43,550 nt of DNA from Natronococcus jeotgali DSM 18795 (GCF_000337695.1 NZ_AOIA01000167.1:1-43550), one strand, 5' to 3'. Shown: positions 31,304-40,090, counted from the stretch's first letter. The notes: generated by a model not told the origin, from the letters alone. Program-made: numbers and translations.

Positions 31304-31885
31304 ATGGCAGACACGTCGTTCGAACTCGAGCGCGCCTACGACCGAAGGGATCTGGCCGCCGTCTTCCGCGAGTTCGCGGACGCCCTCGAGGCCGAGACCG
31401 CGGTCGAACTGCACACGCCGGAACGACACCTCCGCGTCGACGTCCCCCCGCGAGTCGTCGCCGCGCTCGAGGTCGAACGCGAGGGCGCGGTAACGGAACT
31501 CGAGTTCGACCTCGAGTGGGACGACCCCGAGGGGACCAGCGTTCGCGTCTCGGACGCCGAACCGGAGGGCGACCCGGAGACCGACGACGCCGGAACGGAG
31601 GCCGATCCGGCAGCGGCGACGATGCCACCCGAGGCGGTCGCCGGGGACGCGGCCGACGGGGAGCGTACGGACCCGACGACGCCGGAGTCCGAGCGCCGGA
31701 GTCGCTTCGAGATCTACCGGGACCGAGCCGACGAGTGGCGCTGGCGGCTGGTCCACTGGAACGGGAACATCATCGCCGACGGCGGCGAGGGGTACGCCTC
31801 CCGGTCGAACGCCGAACGGGCGGTCCGGGGCGTCGTGCGGAACGCGCCGACCGCGCGGATCGAACACCGGGACGAGGGCGCGTAG
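31304..31885 (+). CDS. amphi-Trp domain fused to a DUF1508 (YegP-like) domain
   Basis: 193 residues. Residues 1-80 match the amphi-Trp domain (MADTSFELERAYDRRDLAAV, then ELHTPERHLRVDVPPRVVA, then ELEFDLEWDD). A 45-residue acidic Pro/Thr/Asp linker follows. Residues about 130-193 form a DUF1508/HVO_2922-type domain (SRFEIYRDRADEWRWRLVHW, then NGNIIADGGEGYASRSNA). Both domains are small, haloarchaea-rich modules of unknown function. The fusion is in one clean frame with no stop. The ATG at 31304 matches the amphi-Trp start; the frame open from 31211 adds an Arg-rich stretch. Confidence 0.82.
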   Translation: MADTSFELERAYDRRDLAAVFREFADALEAETAVELHTPERHLRVDVPPRVVAALEVEREGAVTELEFDLEWDDPEGTSVRVSDAEPEGDPETDDAGTEADPAAATMPPEAVAGDAADGERTDPTTPESERRSRFEIYRDRADEWRWRLVHWNGNIIADGGEGYASRSNAERAVRGVVRNAPTARIEHRDEGA

Positions 31886-31928
31886 GGGCGGTCCCGCGTC
31901 CCCCGAGCCGGAGCCGAAGGCGCGGCGA

Positions 31929-32654
31929 TCAGTCGTCGACGACGTCCTCGATCTCGAGGCGGTCGCGACGGGCGGGGCGTTCGTACTCGAGCGAGGGCGA
32001 CGCGCCCTCCGGGATCGCGTCGTACTTCCGCAGGAAGGCGAGAACGCCCCGCCCGCCGCCGAAGTCGCCGCGGTACCGACGGAAGAGCCGCGGCACGGTC
32101 GCGCGGTCGTCCTCGGGGTCGTAGCCGACGGTTTCCTCGAGGTACCAGCGGATCGCGATGTCGAGATCCTCGTCGACGTCGACCCCCGAGTAGACGGCGA
32201 TCGGCGGACAGCGGTCGCCGCCGCGGCTCAGCGCGAAGTGGATCCGAGGATCGCACTCCGCGAGCCGAAATCGGCGCTCGAACCGCGACGGGAACGGCCG
32301 CGGCACGTACCCGAGGCCCCAGGGGTGTTTCGACCGCCGGAGCATGCCGTGCTGGATATCGTTGAGACTCAGCCAGACGCCGCCCACGGGGATCCGGTCC
32401 CGGGCGAAGAACCGCCAGCGGTCGACGGGTCCGCCCTCGAGGAGCTCGGGCGACTCCTCGAGGAGCAACTGGGCGTAGGCGTTGTAACAGTTGAGCCAGA
32501 ACGCGAGCCGTCGCTCGCGACTCGAGAGCGCCCGCTCGAGCCGGGATCGCTCGAGGGTCGCCAGACGCGTTCGCAACCTCTCGGGATCTCCCTCGGTCTT
32601 GACCGTGTAGAGAAGATCGGCGGATAGCGAGAGGGGATCGAGCTGGGTCGACAT
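31929..32654 (-). CDS. DUF547 domain protein
   Basis: A 241-residue protein with the DUF547 core: RRLAFWLNCYNAYAQLLLEE near residue 50, LNDIQHGMLRR near residue 98, and a DPRIHFALSRGGDRCPPI block near 135. DUF547 is common in plants, bacteria and haloarchaea and has no assigned reaction; the conserved His, Cys and Asn suggest a transglutaminase-like or hydrolase active site. No signal peptide. It converges on the amphi-Trp gene and is divergent from the AI-2E-type permease, sharing 32655-32769 as the promoter region. Confidence 0.83.
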   Translation of the reverse strand: MSTQLDPLSLSADLLYTVKTEGDPERLRTRLATLERSRLERALSSRERRLAFWLNCYNAYAQLLLEESPELLEGGPVDRWRFFARDRIPVGGVWLSLNDIQHGMLRRSKHPWGLGYVPRPFPSRFERRFRLAECDPRIHFALSRGGDRCPPIAVYSGVDVDEDLDIAIRWYLEETVGYDPEDDRATVPRLFRRYRGDFGGGRGVLAFLRKYDAIPEGASPSLEYERPARRDRLEIEDVVDD

Positions 32655-32737
32655 CCGGGTGTGGCTTGGCGAAGCAGCTTCTTGAAGCCGTGTTGTGACT
32701 GGCTACGACACTCCGTCATCGGAATATGTCGGGTTCG

Positions 32738-32745
32738 GATTTATC
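32738..32745 (+). promoter_or_regulatory. TATA-like box supporting a GTG start at 32770
   Basis: gatttatcg is centred 28 bases before the GTG at 32770. The in-frame ATG at 32695 lies upstream of it and would not be on the transcript, so the GTG is taken as the start of the permease. Confidence 0.6.
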
Positions 32746-32769
32746 GTTCCGACGAGTGATACACGAACC

Positions 32770-33786
32770 GTGAATCGTAGCAAGGGGTATCTCCTCGTTC
32801 TCGTCACGTTGTTCGCGTACCTCAGCTGGCAGCTCATCGCGCCGTTTCTCCAGTACGTGCTCCTGGCGGTGTTGCTCGGGTTCGTCCTCTTTCCGCTCCA
32901 GGAGCGCCTCGAGAAGCGGGTCTCGCCGACGATCGCCGCGTTCTCGCTGATCCTGCTGGCGATCGTGGGCTTTATCGTCCCGTTCGCCCTCGTCGTCGCG
33001 GTGGCTGCCGGGGACGCGACGGCGATCGTCCAGAACGCCGACCAGGAGTCGCTGCAGCTCTCCGCGGTCGAGGGCTGGATCGCGGATCAGACGGGGATGA
33101 ACGTCGATCTCGCCTCGCGGCTCTCGGACGCCGCACAGCAGGTCGGATCGGTCGCCCTCGAGCAGGCGACGACGTGGTTCGGCACGGTCACCCACGCGCT
33201 GGTCGGGTTCGGACTGGCGCTGTTCCTGCTGTACTACTTTCTCCGGGACGGAACGAAGCTGCTGGCCTGGGTTCGGAGCGTGACGCCGCTGCCGGCCGAC
33301 GTGCAGGACGACCTCTACCGCGAGCTCGACGAGGTCATGTGGGCGGTGCTGGCTGGCCACGTGCTGATCGCGATCATCCAGGGCACGATCGCCGGAATCG
33401 GACTGTTCGCGGTCGGCATCCCGAACGCCGCCTTCTGGACGTTCATCATGATCGTGCTCGGGCTGATCCCGCTGATCGGGTCGTTTCTGGTCTGGGGGCC
33501 CGCCGTCGGCTACCTCCTCGTGACCGGCGAGCCGATCCTGGCCGTGGCGCTGCTGGTCTACAGTACGGTCATCGTCGGCGTCTCCGACGACTACCTTCGG
33601 CCCGTCGTCGTCGACCGCTACGCCGAGATCAGCCCCGCCGTGATCCTGATCGGGGTCCTCGGCGGCGTCTACGCGTTCGGCGTCATGGGTCTCTTTTTCG
33701 GCCCGGTCGTCGTCGGCGCGTTCATCGCCGTCGTCGAGGTCGTCGACGACAACTACGAGCGACTCGAGGAGTCGGACCCGACGTAG
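32770..33786 (+). CDS. AI-2E family transporter (PerM-like permease)
   Basis: 338 residues with about eight spans in the AI-2E/PerM family pattern. It starts with VNRSKGYLLVLVTLFAYL and a helical hairpin, then a soluble loop (about 90-140), then FLLYYFLRDGTKLLAW and the conserved block GIPNAAFWTFIMIVLGLIPL (215-235). The end is FGPVVVGAFIAVVEVVDDNY. Substrates in the family vary and include small molecules and cations; the name AI-2E does not imply quorum signalling here. The GTG start at 32770 is chosen by promoter spacing. It converges with the SDR gene, leaving 56 bases. Confidence 0.86.
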   Translation: MNRSKGYLLVLVTLFAYLSWQLIAPFLQYVLLAVLLGFVLFPLQERLEKRVSPTIAAFSLILLAIVGFIVPFALVVAVAAGDATAIVQNADQESLQLSAVEGWIADQTGMNVDLASRLSDAAQQVGSVALEQATTWFGTVTHALVGFGLALFLLYYFLRDGTKLLAWVRSVTPLPADVQDDLYRELDEVMWAVLAGHVLIAIIQGTIAGIGLFAVGIPNAAFWTFIMIVLGLIPLIGSFLVWGPAVGYLLVTGEPILAVALLVYSTVIVGVSDDYLRPVVVDRYAEISPAVILIGVLGGVYAFGVMGLFFGPVVVGAFIAVVEVVDDNYERLEESDPT

Positions 33787-33842
33787 GCGACGGACACCTC
33801 GGTCGGAGCCCGAACGGCGTCGGCCAGCCCGCGTCGAACGCG

Positions 33843-34892
33843 CTACCGGTCCCCGCCCCGAAGGACTCTGTACCCCGCGTACGCGAGCCCGACGAGCCCG
33901 ACCCCGAGCGTCGCCGTTCCGGGCGTGCGTCCGCGCTGTCGCAGCCTGGTGTAGAGACTCGACTCCGCGACGTACCCCTCGTAGTCGCCGCGTTCCTCGC
34001 GGTCGCCGACGGCTTCCTCGAGCCCGCTCTCGGCGTCCAGTCGCCGCGGCTCGTCCGTGCGCTGCTGGGGGCCGAAGACGGCCTTCATCAGTGTATCCAT
34101 CAGCTTCGGCGCGTACGTTCCGAGCAGCGTGAACCCCTTCCCACCCCCGCCGACGGTGACTTCCCGCTGGGGGTGTTCCGCGGCGTGGAGGATCGCCCGC
34201 GCGACCGCGTCGGGTGCGTACACCGGCGCCGGTACCGTCGCCGCCTCGTCCATGTAGTTCTCGGCGTGTTGCGGATAGGGCATGTCGATCGCGGCCGGCT
34301 TGACGAGGGTGACGTTCACGGCCCTGTCCGCGTCCTCGAGTTCCATCCGCAGGGCGTCGGTGAAGGCCTTGACCGCGTGTTTCGACGCCGAGTAGCTGCC
34401 CTGGAGGACGATCGACCGATCGGAGACGATGCTGCCGACGTTGACGATCGTCCCGCCCGCTTCGAGGACCTCGAGGGCCTCGAGCGAGCCGTACAGCAGT
34501 CCCCAGACGTTCGTGTCGAACTGCTCGCGCATCCGTTCGACGGGAATCTCCTCGAGACGGCCGTAGATCGAGACCGCCGCGCCGTTGATCCAGGTGTCGA
34601 CGCCGCCGTACGTTTCCTCGGCGACGCGGGCGATCCCGCGGACGTCCTCGCGGTCGCTCACGTCGGCGACGACGTACGTCGCGTCGCCGCCCTCGCTCTC
34701 GATTTCAGCGACGGCCTCGCGAAGGGCGTCCTCGCTGCGAGCCGCCAGGACGACCCGCGCGCCCCGATCCGCGGCCATCCGCGCGGTCGTCAGCCCGATC
34801 CCCGAGGACGCGCCCGTGATCACGACGACCTGCTCTGCGAGCGGTTTCGGCCCGGTCTCGGTCTCTCCTCCGCCAGTGAGTCGTCGAAGCAT
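33843..34892 (-). CDS. SDR family oxidoreductase with C-terminal membrane anchor
   Basis: 349 residues. The NAD(P)-binding TGASSGIG is at 26-33, the catalytic Tyr/Lys in YSASK near residue 175, with the preceding serine in NVGSIVS. The C-terminal 80 residues are outside the core SDR domain: a linker and one hydrophobic span (ATLGVGLVGLAYAGYRVL) just before the stop, so the enzyme is probably membrane-bound. The substrate is unknown; such proteins may act on lipids or quinones. The ATG at 34892 (MLRRLTGGGE) is preferred over 34949. It is divergent from the tRNA methylthiotransferase gene. Confidence 0.84.
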   Translation of the reverse strand: MLRRLTGGGETETGPKPLAEQVVVITGASSGIGLTTARMAADRGARVVLAARSEDALREAVAEIESEGGDATYVVADVSDREDVRGIARVAEETYGGVDTWINGAAVSIYGRLEEIPVERMREQFDTNVWGLLYGSLEALEVLEAGGTIVNVGSIVSDRSIVLQGSYSASKHAVKAFTDALRMELEDADRAVNVTLVKPAAIDMPYPQHAENYMDEAATVPAPVYAPDAVARAILHAAEHPQREVTVGGGGKGFTLLGTYAPKLMDTLMKAVFGPQQRTDEPRRLDAESGLEEAVGDREERGDYEGYVAESSLYTRLRQRGRTPGTATLGVGLVGLAYAGYRVLRGGDR

Positions 34893-35020
34893 CGGTATCG
34901 TCCCGACGGGAACGACGGGTTTGCGCTCGAGGCCTGTATGCGCGTGCACCTCGAGGACGGCGGGAGCGGCCCCGATCCGTCGGGCTTTTGGCTCGCGGGA
35001 CCCGAACGGTGGTAACGACG

Positions 35021-36274
35021 ATGGCCCGGTATCACATCGAGACGTACGGCTGCACGTCGAATCGCGGCGAGAGCCGCGAGATCGAGCGACGGCTCCGCGA
35101 CGCGGGCCACCACCGGGTCGACGGCCCCGACGAGGCCGACGTCGCCATCCTGAACACCTGCACCGTCGTCGAGAAGACCGAGCGCAACATGCTCCGGCGG
35201 GCCGAGGAACTCTCCGCGGAGACGGCCGACCTCTACATCACGGGCTGTATGGCCCTGGCCCAGGGCGAGGAGTTCGCCGCGGCCGACGTCGACGGGCGGG
35301 TGCTCCACTGGGACGAGGTACCCGAGGCGGTGACGAACGGCGAATGTCCGACGACGACGCCCGACGCCGAGCCGATCCTCGACGGCGTCGTCGGCATCCT
35401 CCCGATCGCGCGGGGGTGTATGTCCGACTGCTCCTATTGTATCACCAAGCGCGCGACGGGCAAGATCGACTCGCCGCCGATCGAGGAGAACGTCCGCAAG
35501 GCCGAGGCCCTGCTCCACGCCGGCGCGAAGGAGCTCCGCATCACGGGCCAGGACACCGGCGTCTACGGCTGGGACGAGGGCGAGCGCAAGCTCCACCGCC
35601 TGCTCGAGGAGATCTGTGCCATCGACGGCGAGTTTCGGGTGCGGGTGGGGATGGCCAACCCGAAGGGCGTCCACGGCATCCGCGAGGAACTCGCCGAGGT
35701 CTTCGCCGAGAACGACGAACTGTACGACTTCCTGCACGCGCCGGTGCAGTCCGGCTCGGACGACGTGCTCGGCGATATGCGCCGCCAGCACCAGGTCTCG
35801 GAGTATCTCGAGGTGATCGAGACCTTCGACGAGGCGCTGGAGTACTGGACGCTCTCGACGGACTTCATCGTCGGCTTTCCGACCGAGACTGACCGCGACC
35901 ACGCCCAGTCGATGGCGCTGCTCCGCGAGACCCGCCCGGAGAAGGTCAACGTCACCCGCTTCTCGAAGCGGCCGGGCACCGACGCCGCCGAGATGAAGGG
36001 ACTGGGCGGAACGATCAAGAAGGAGCGCTCGAAGGAGATGAGCGCGGCCAAACGCGAGATCGTCGGCGAGGCCCACGCGTCGATGGTCGGCGAGGTCCGC
36101 GAGGACTGTCTCGTCGTCGAAGAGGGCACCGCCGACTCAGTGAAGTGTCGGGACTCCGCCTACCGCCAGGTCATCGTGCAAAATGCCAGCGACCACGGCA
36201 TAGAGCCCGGCGACTTCGTCGACCTCGAGGTCACGGCCCACGAGACGATGTACGCCTTCGGCGAGCCCGTCTGA
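35021..36274 (+). CDS. tRNA t6A37 methylthiotransferase (MtaB / e-MtaB type)
   Basis: A 417-residue MiaB-family radical SAM enzyme. The N-terminal iron-sulfur cluster ligands are Cys11 (TYGCTSN), Cys47 (NTCTV) and Cys76 (TGCMA). The radical SAM cluster is CMSDCSYC (133, 137, 140). A TRAM domain ends the protein (DSVKCRDSAYRQVIV, then FVDLEVTAHETMYAFG). Archaeal and eukaryotic members (e-MtaB, CDKAL1) add a methylthio group to t6A at tRNA position 37, stabilising codon pairing. The ATG at 35021 (MARYHIET) matches the family; an upstream GTG/ATG would add about 11 residues. Confidence 0.92.
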   Translation: MARYHIETYGCTSNRGESREIERRLRDAGHHRVDGPDEADVAILNTCTVVEKTERNMLRRAEELSAETADLYITGCMALAQGEEFAAADVDGRVLHWDEVPEAVTNGECPTTTPDAEPILDGVVGILPIARGCMSDCSYCITKRATGKIDSPPIEENVRKAEALLHAGAKELRITGQDTGVYGWDEGERKLHRLLEEICAIDGEFRVRVGMANPKGVHGIREELAEVFAENDELYDFLHAPVQSGSDDVLGDMRRQHQVSEYLEVIETFDEALEYWTLSTDFIVGFPTETDRDHAQSMALLRETRPEKVNVTRFSKRPGTDAAEMKGLGGTIKKERSKEMSAAKREIVGEAHASMVGEVREDCLVVEEGTADSVKCRDSAYRQVIVQNASDHGIEPGDFVDLEVTAHETMYAFGEPV

Positions 36275-36318
36275 TCCGCCACCGACGCTTTTCCCGCCTC
36301 CGTTCGTACCCGCAGACG

Positions 36319-36555
36319 ATGCTCGAACTCTACCGGCTCGAGGGCTGTCCGTACTGCGAGACGGTCGCCGACCGCCTCGAGGAACTCGATATCGACTACG
36401 AGAGCGTCTGGGTCGAGGCGTTACACTCCGATCGGGACGAGGTAAAGCGGGTCTCGGGCCAGCGCGGCGTTCCCGTGGTCGTCGACGAGCGCTACGGCGT
36501 GACGATGGCCGAGTCCGAACGCATCCTGGAGTTCCTCGAGTCGACGTACGCGTGA
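36319..36555 (+). CDS. glutaredoxin / GST N-terminal-like thioredoxin-fold protein
   Basis: A 78-residue thioredoxin-fold protein beginning LELYRLEGCPYCETVADRLE, with the CPYC redox motif typical of glutaredoxins at 9-12, and a cis-Pro in GVPVVVDE. The second cysteine makes disulfide reduction possible. Haloarchaea use gamma-glutamylcysteine rather than glutathione as the small thiol, so the reductant is probably not glutathione. It follows the tRNA methylthiotransferase gene after 44 bases on the same strand. The ATG at 36319 is set by the fold; the longer frame from 36145 only runs over the preceding gene. Confidence 0.86.
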   Translation: MLELYRLEGCPYCETVADRLEELDIDYESVWVEALHSDRDEVKRVSGQRGVPVVVDERYGVTMAESERILEFLESTYA

Positions 36556-36578
36556 TTCGCCGCTCGAGGCGGCGCCCG

Positions 36579-36989
36579 TTACTCGCCCTCGCCGTCGAAC
36601 TCGCCGGGCTCCCGCCCGGGATCCTCGACGTTCGGCGCGCCGACCGCGAGGACGATCCCCTCCCCGTCGCCGACGTTGCGGTGGCCGTGGCCGACCTCGG
36701 GTCTCGCCAGCCAGAACGCGCCGGCCTCGATCTCGCGGCGCTCGGTCTCGCCCGCACGACCGAGGGTTAGCTCGAACTCCCCCTCGAGGGCGAAGTACAG
36801 CTCCTCCTGCTCGGCGTGGGCGTGGTACCGGATCTCCTCGCCGGGTTCGAAGTACCAGAGCTTGAGCTGGACGTGCTCGCTCGGGAGGAAGTCGTCGATC
36901 GCCCGCATCTGCAGGTCCGAGGGCACCTCGTCGATCTCCGAGAGGTCGGTCAGCGGGACGTCGTCGGTGTGAACCACCTCGTACTCCAT
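36579..36989 (-). CDS. cupin domain protein
   Basis: A 136-residue single-cupin protein. The first metal motif is HAHAEQEELYFALEGEFELT near residue 56, and the second GHGHRNVGDGEGIVL near residue 100, each with the expected His residues. Length is typical of small archaeal cupins. Such proteins may bind Fe or Mn, act as dioxygenases or isomerases, or bind sugars; nothing distinguishes these here. It converges with the glutaredoxin-like gene, with 23 bases between stops. Confidence 0.85.
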   Translation of the reverse strand: MEYEVVHTDDVPLTDLSEIDEVPSDLQMRAIDDFLPSEHVQLKLWYFEPGEEIRYHAHAEQEELYFALEGEFELTLGRAGETERREIEAGAFWLARPEVGHGHRNVGDGEGIVLAVGAPNVEDPGREPGEFDGEGE

Positions 36990-37091
36990 AGCGTGCCCGT
37001 TCGGGACGGGGAGGGGAAAAGCGTCCGGTCGACCGGTCCGGCTTGCTGGTTCTCCGGTACACGAGCCCGACGGGCGGACCGATGCGCTCGG

Positions 37092-37958
37092 TTACGGCTC
37101 GGGGTCGGCCGGAGCCGCCCTCGAGACGACGCCGATCTCGCCCGCGATCTCCTGGGGGCCCGTCCGTCCGAGATCGACGCCGGCGTCCTCGAGGCGGTCG
37201 ACGACCTCGCGGGCGTACTCCGAGCGGACGCGGCCGTAGGTCACGCGGTCCGGGTCGCCGATCCACAGCGAGGCGACGACCTCGACGGTCTCGTCGAGTT
37301 CCGTGATCCGAACGGTCGGCTCGGGCCGCTCGAGGACGTCCGGGTGATCCGCCGCGGCGTCCGCGAGGATCCGCGCGACGGCGTCGAGGTCGTCGTCGTA
37401 GTCGACCCGCACCGGAACCGTCAGGCGGAGCCGACCGTTGAGAACGATGTTCGTCACCGCGTTCGCGGTCAGCTCGGAGTTCGGCACCGCGATCACCTCG
37501 TCGTCGAAGGTGCGGACCCGGGTCGATCGGAACCGGATGTCCCTGATGACGCCTTCCCGGTCGTTCCAGCGGATCCAGTCGCCGATGTTGAACGTGGGAT
37601 CGGTGACGATGAAGACGCCGCTGACCAGGTTCCCGACTACGTCCTGGGCCGCGAAGCCGAGCGCGACGGTCGCGCCGGCGACGAGGATCGCCATCCGATC
37701 GAGGAGGAACTCGAGGCCGGCAACCCAGAGCCCGACCGCGACCGCGACCGCGATCACGCCGGCGGCGGCGAGTCGATCGATCCCCTCCTGGAGGGTGCGC
37801 TCTGTCCCCCGGTAGTCGAGCGCGACCCCGAGCAGCGGCAGTCCGCCGAACCGCCCGCCGGCGTACACCAGCGCGAACGTCACCAGGAAGGTCCCGAAGT
37901 TGTCGAGCAGCGAGAGGTACGCGCCGAACAGTTCGTCGAGCGAGGTCAACCCCGGCAC
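37092..37958 (-). CDS. MscS-type mechanosensitive ion channel
   Basis: About 288 residues from the proposed GTG start. Three membrane spans occur before residue 130 (NFGTFLVTFALVYAGGRF, AAGVIAVAVAVGLWVAGLEF, AILVAGATVALGFAAQDVVG; the last is the pore-lining Gly/Ala helix). A beta domain with IGDWIRWNDREGVIRDIRF and PNSELTANAVTN and a C-terminal alpha/beta domain follow. The channel opens under membrane tension to release solutes in osmotic downshock. The start is uncertain: there is no ATG in a sensible place, so GTG 37958 or TTG 37949 is likely. The frame stays open into the HIT gene, but overlap with it is unlikely. Confidence 0.86.
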   Translation of the reverse strand: MPGLTSLDELFGAYLSLLDNFGTFLVTFALVYAGGRFGGLPLLGVALDYRGTERTLQEGIDRLAAAGVIAVAVAVGLWVAGLEFLLDRMAILVAGATVALGFAAQDVVGNLVSGVFIVTDPTFNIGDWIRWNDREGVIRDIRFRSTRVRTFDDEVIAVPNSELTANAVTNIVLNGRLRLTVPVRVDYDDDLDAVARILADAAADHPDVLERPEPTVRITELDETVEVVASLWIGDPDRVTYGRVRSEYAREVVDRLEDAGVDLGRTGPQEIAGEIGVVSRAAPADPEP

Positions 37959-38034
37959 GGGGACGGGTTCGGTCCCATCCCCGACAAGCGTTCGGCCGGC
38001 ACTCGCGGCGACGGGACCTCGAGTGCGAGCCGTT

Positions 38035-38571
38035 TTACTCGACGACGACGGCGCCGCCGTCCTCGGGGACCGCGGTCCCATCCTGGTCGGCGAAGGCCTC
38101 GCGGACGCGGTCGTAGGTGTCCTCGAGGGCCTCGACGATCACGGAGGTGTCGCCGATGACGGGCATGAAGTTGGTGTCGCCCTCCCAGCGCGGGACGACG
38201 TGGGTGTGGAGGTGGTCGTCGATCGATCCGCCCGCGCCGTCGCCCAGGTTGAGCCCGGCGTTGAACCCGTCGGGCTCGAGGGCCGTCTCGAGGGCGTCGA
38301 AGGTGCGCCGTTTCAGCCGGGCGTGATCGAGCAACTGTTCGTCGTCGAGGTCGCCGTACTCGCCGGTGTGCGCGTCGGGGATGACCATCGCGTGACCGGG
38401 GTTGTACGGGTAGTTGTTCAGCAGGACGAACGCGCGCTCGCTGCGCGCGACGACCAGGTTCTCCCGGTCGGCGTCGTCCTCGGCGAACGCACAGAACACG
38501 CAGCCGTCGTCGGGACGCTCCTCGTCGCGTCTGACCCACTCGATCCGCCACGGCGCGAACACTTGTCTCAT
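38035..38571 (-). CDS. HIT family protein (histidine triad hydrolase)
   Basis: A 178-residue HIT protein. The zinc-binding pair CVFC is at 24-27 and the histidine triad HLHTHVVPRW at 120-129 has its catalytic His at 122 or 124. FGAGLNLGDGAGGSIDDH precedes the triad. Relatives hydrolyse Ap4A or nucleoside phosphoramidates. It starts at the ATG at 38571; a TATA-like ctatag lies 24-29 bases upstream (38595-38600). The MscS-type gene follows 76 bases downstream on the same strand. Confidence 0.9.
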   Translation of the reverse strand: MRQVFAPWRIEWVRRDEERPDDGCVFCAFAEDDADRENLVVARSERAFVLLNNYPYNPGHAMVIPDAHTGEYGDLDDEQLLDHARLKRRTFDALETALEPDGFNAGLNLGDGAGGSIDDHLHTHVVPRWEGDTNFMPVIGDTSVIVEALEDTYDRVREAFADQDGTAVPEDGGAVVVE

Positions 38572-38594
38572 ACCGCAGTCCACTCGGGGGATCC

Positions 38595-38600
38595 CTATAG
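38595..38600 (-). promoter_or_regulatory. TATA-like box for the HIT gene
   Basis: ctatag lies 24-29 bases upstream of the ATG at 38571 and stands out from its G+C-rich surroundings. A leaderless transcript is expected. Confidence 0.5.
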
Positions 38601-38789
38601 GCGGATCGGACGACGACGAGTGCCGTTCGAGCGTCGAACCACGGCCTCGCGGTTGTATGACGATCCCAGTTCCCGATAGCCGTTCGGACGAGTACCGTAT
38701 CGACGAGCGCCGCCGGGCGATTTCTGCGGCCCGTTCGGATACGTTCTCTGTATCAAACACATCAGCTTACTTTTCGAAACGATGCGGAG

Positions 38790-38796
38790 GTTTAAG
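38790..38796 (+). promoter_or_regulatory. TATA-like box for the zinc-ribbon gene
   Basis: gtttaag lies 25-31 bases before the ATG at 38821 within an A/T-rich stretch (38745-38800). The element is in the normal position for a leaderless gene. Confidence 0.55.
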
Positions 38797-38820
38797 ATGT
38801 GCTGCGAGAAAGGAAGCGTA

Positions 38821-39021
38821 ATGGCAACGACAGACGACTCGTTCGACGGGCTGACCGAACACTGCCAGAACTGCGGCCTCGAGACGCCCCACGAAGTGTC
38901 GGTCCAGCTCCGAACCGAGAGCCGCAAGGAGGAGAACGCGCAGTTCTCGCGTGAGCCCTACCGCGTCGCCGAGTGCAAGCGCTGTGGCGCGCGGACGAGC
39001 CAGCGGATGAACAACGCCTAG
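38821..39021 (+). CDS. small zinc-ribbon protein (DUF7835-like)
   Basis: A 66-residue protein with two CxxC knuckles, HCQNCG (near 14-18) and CKRCG (near 54-57), typical of a zinc beta-ribbon. The middle is charged (ESRKEENAQFSREPYRV). Such proteins are widespread in haloarchaea and may bind nucleic acid or act in translation or transcription; no role is proven. The ATG at 38821 is supported by the TATA-like box; earlier in-frame codons from 38782 precede it. Its stop overlaps the end of map by four bases, tail to tail. Confidence 0.82.
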   Translation: MATTDDSFDGLTEHCQNCGLETPHEVSVQLRTESRKEENAQFSREPYRVAECKRCGARTSQRMNNA

Positions 39022-39914
39022 ACCGTCGTCACTTCGCAGCCGTCCTCGGTCACGATGACGGTGTGTTCTTTCTGGCTTACCAGACGGCCCTCGTCCTCCT
39101 TGAGCACCGGGTAGCCGTGGACGACGTCGTTGCGCTTGAGCCTGCGCAGCGCCATCTCCGGACGGCTCGTCTCGAGCCAGCGCGTCGCGAACGGGAGCGT
39201 CCGGAACTCCTCGGTGATCTGCTCGAGGGCCTTGCGGGCGTCCCGGTTCCGGACCGACCCCTCTCGCTCGAGGGCGAAGATCTCCTCGCTGGCGCCCTCG
39301 GTGACTTTCCCGCCGCCGTCGGTCGCGAACGGTTCGATCGCGACGACGTCGCCGACCTCCAGGGTCGTCCCCTGAGAGACCGCCCGGTTCGGGATCGTCG
39401 GACTGGTGTGTTGCTCCCAGTGGCCCAGCCCGTGGCCCGTGAGGTTGACGACCGGATTGAAGCCGTAGCCGTCGATGACGTCTTCGATCTCCGCGCCGAT
39501 CTCGCCGGTCTCGACGCCCGGTTCGATCATGTCGATCGCGGCCTCGAGGGCCGCTTCGGGTGCCTCGGCGAGCTCGGGATTGCCCGAGAGGTCGACGGTG
39601 ATCGCGGTGTCGGCGAGCCAGCCGTCGACGTGGACGCCGATGTCGAGGTTGATCATCTCCTCGCCGAACGTCGACTCGTCGCCGATCGCGGGGGTCGCGT
39701 GGGCGGCCTCCTCGTCGATCGAGATGTTGACCGGAAACGCCGGGTTACCGCCGAGTTCCCGAATGCGATCCTCGGCGTACTCGGCGACCTCGAGGTGGCT
39801 CGCACCGACCTCGACGCGCTCTGCGGTCTCTGCGCGCACCTGCGAGAGGATCTCTCCGGCCTCGCGGAGCTTTTCGTACTTTTCGGACTCGAAGTCCACC
39901 TCGGGTTCGGCCAT
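39018..39914 (-). CDS. map: methionine aminopeptidase, type II
   Basis: A 298-residue type II MetAP, the archaeal form with a helical insert (ARKALEQITEEFRTLPFATR). Metal ligands are in place: Asp and Asp in INLDIGVHVDGWLADTA, His in GHGLGHW, Glu in AIEPFA and Glu in SQKEHTVIV near the C-terminus. It removes the initiator methionine from nascent proteins, which is essential. The ATG at 39914 has a T-rich TATA-like element 23-31 bases upstream (39937-39945, minus strand). It overlaps the zinc-ribbon gene end to end by four bases. Confidence 0.95.
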   Translation of the reverse strand: MAEPEVDFESEKYEKLREAGEILSQVRAETAERVEVGASHLEVAEYAEDRIRELGGNPAFPVNISIDEEAAHATPAIGDESTFGEEMINLDIGVHVDGWLADTAITVDLSGNPELAEAPEAALEAAIDMIEPGVETGEIGAEIEDVIDGYGFNPVVNLTGHGLGHWEQHTSPTIPNRAVSQGTTLEVGDVVAIEPFATDGGGKVTEGASEEIFALEREGSVRNRDARKALEQITEEFRTLPFATRWLETSRPEMALRRLKRNDVVHGYPVLKEDEGRLVSQKEHTVIVTEDGCEVTTV

Positions 39915-40090
39915 GTAACGGAGTTGTACCGGTCGGCAAAAAGAGGTTCCGTCTCTCCCCGATTCCGGCCGGCGAGGACCGAAGCGACGTCACGGACCGT
40001 TTCCCGACGAAACAGTCGCGGCCGTTTTTCCCGTCGAACGTCTCCGTTCGGGTGGCGTGAGAGACGCCAGTTTCGGGTACGGGCGACGTG

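Noticed and set aside
29999-31867. A 622-codon minus-strand open frame opposite the HalOD1, phosphorylase and amphi-Trp genes
   Set aside because: It is a shadow; the translated sequence is basic and spans three well-supported genes on the other strand.
37958-38081. Upstream extension of the MscS-type protein overlapping the end of the HIT gene
   Set aside because: The added residues are Ser/Thr/Arg-rich and unlike a channel N-terminus, and the overlap with HIT is not needed since GTG 37958 gives a complete channel.
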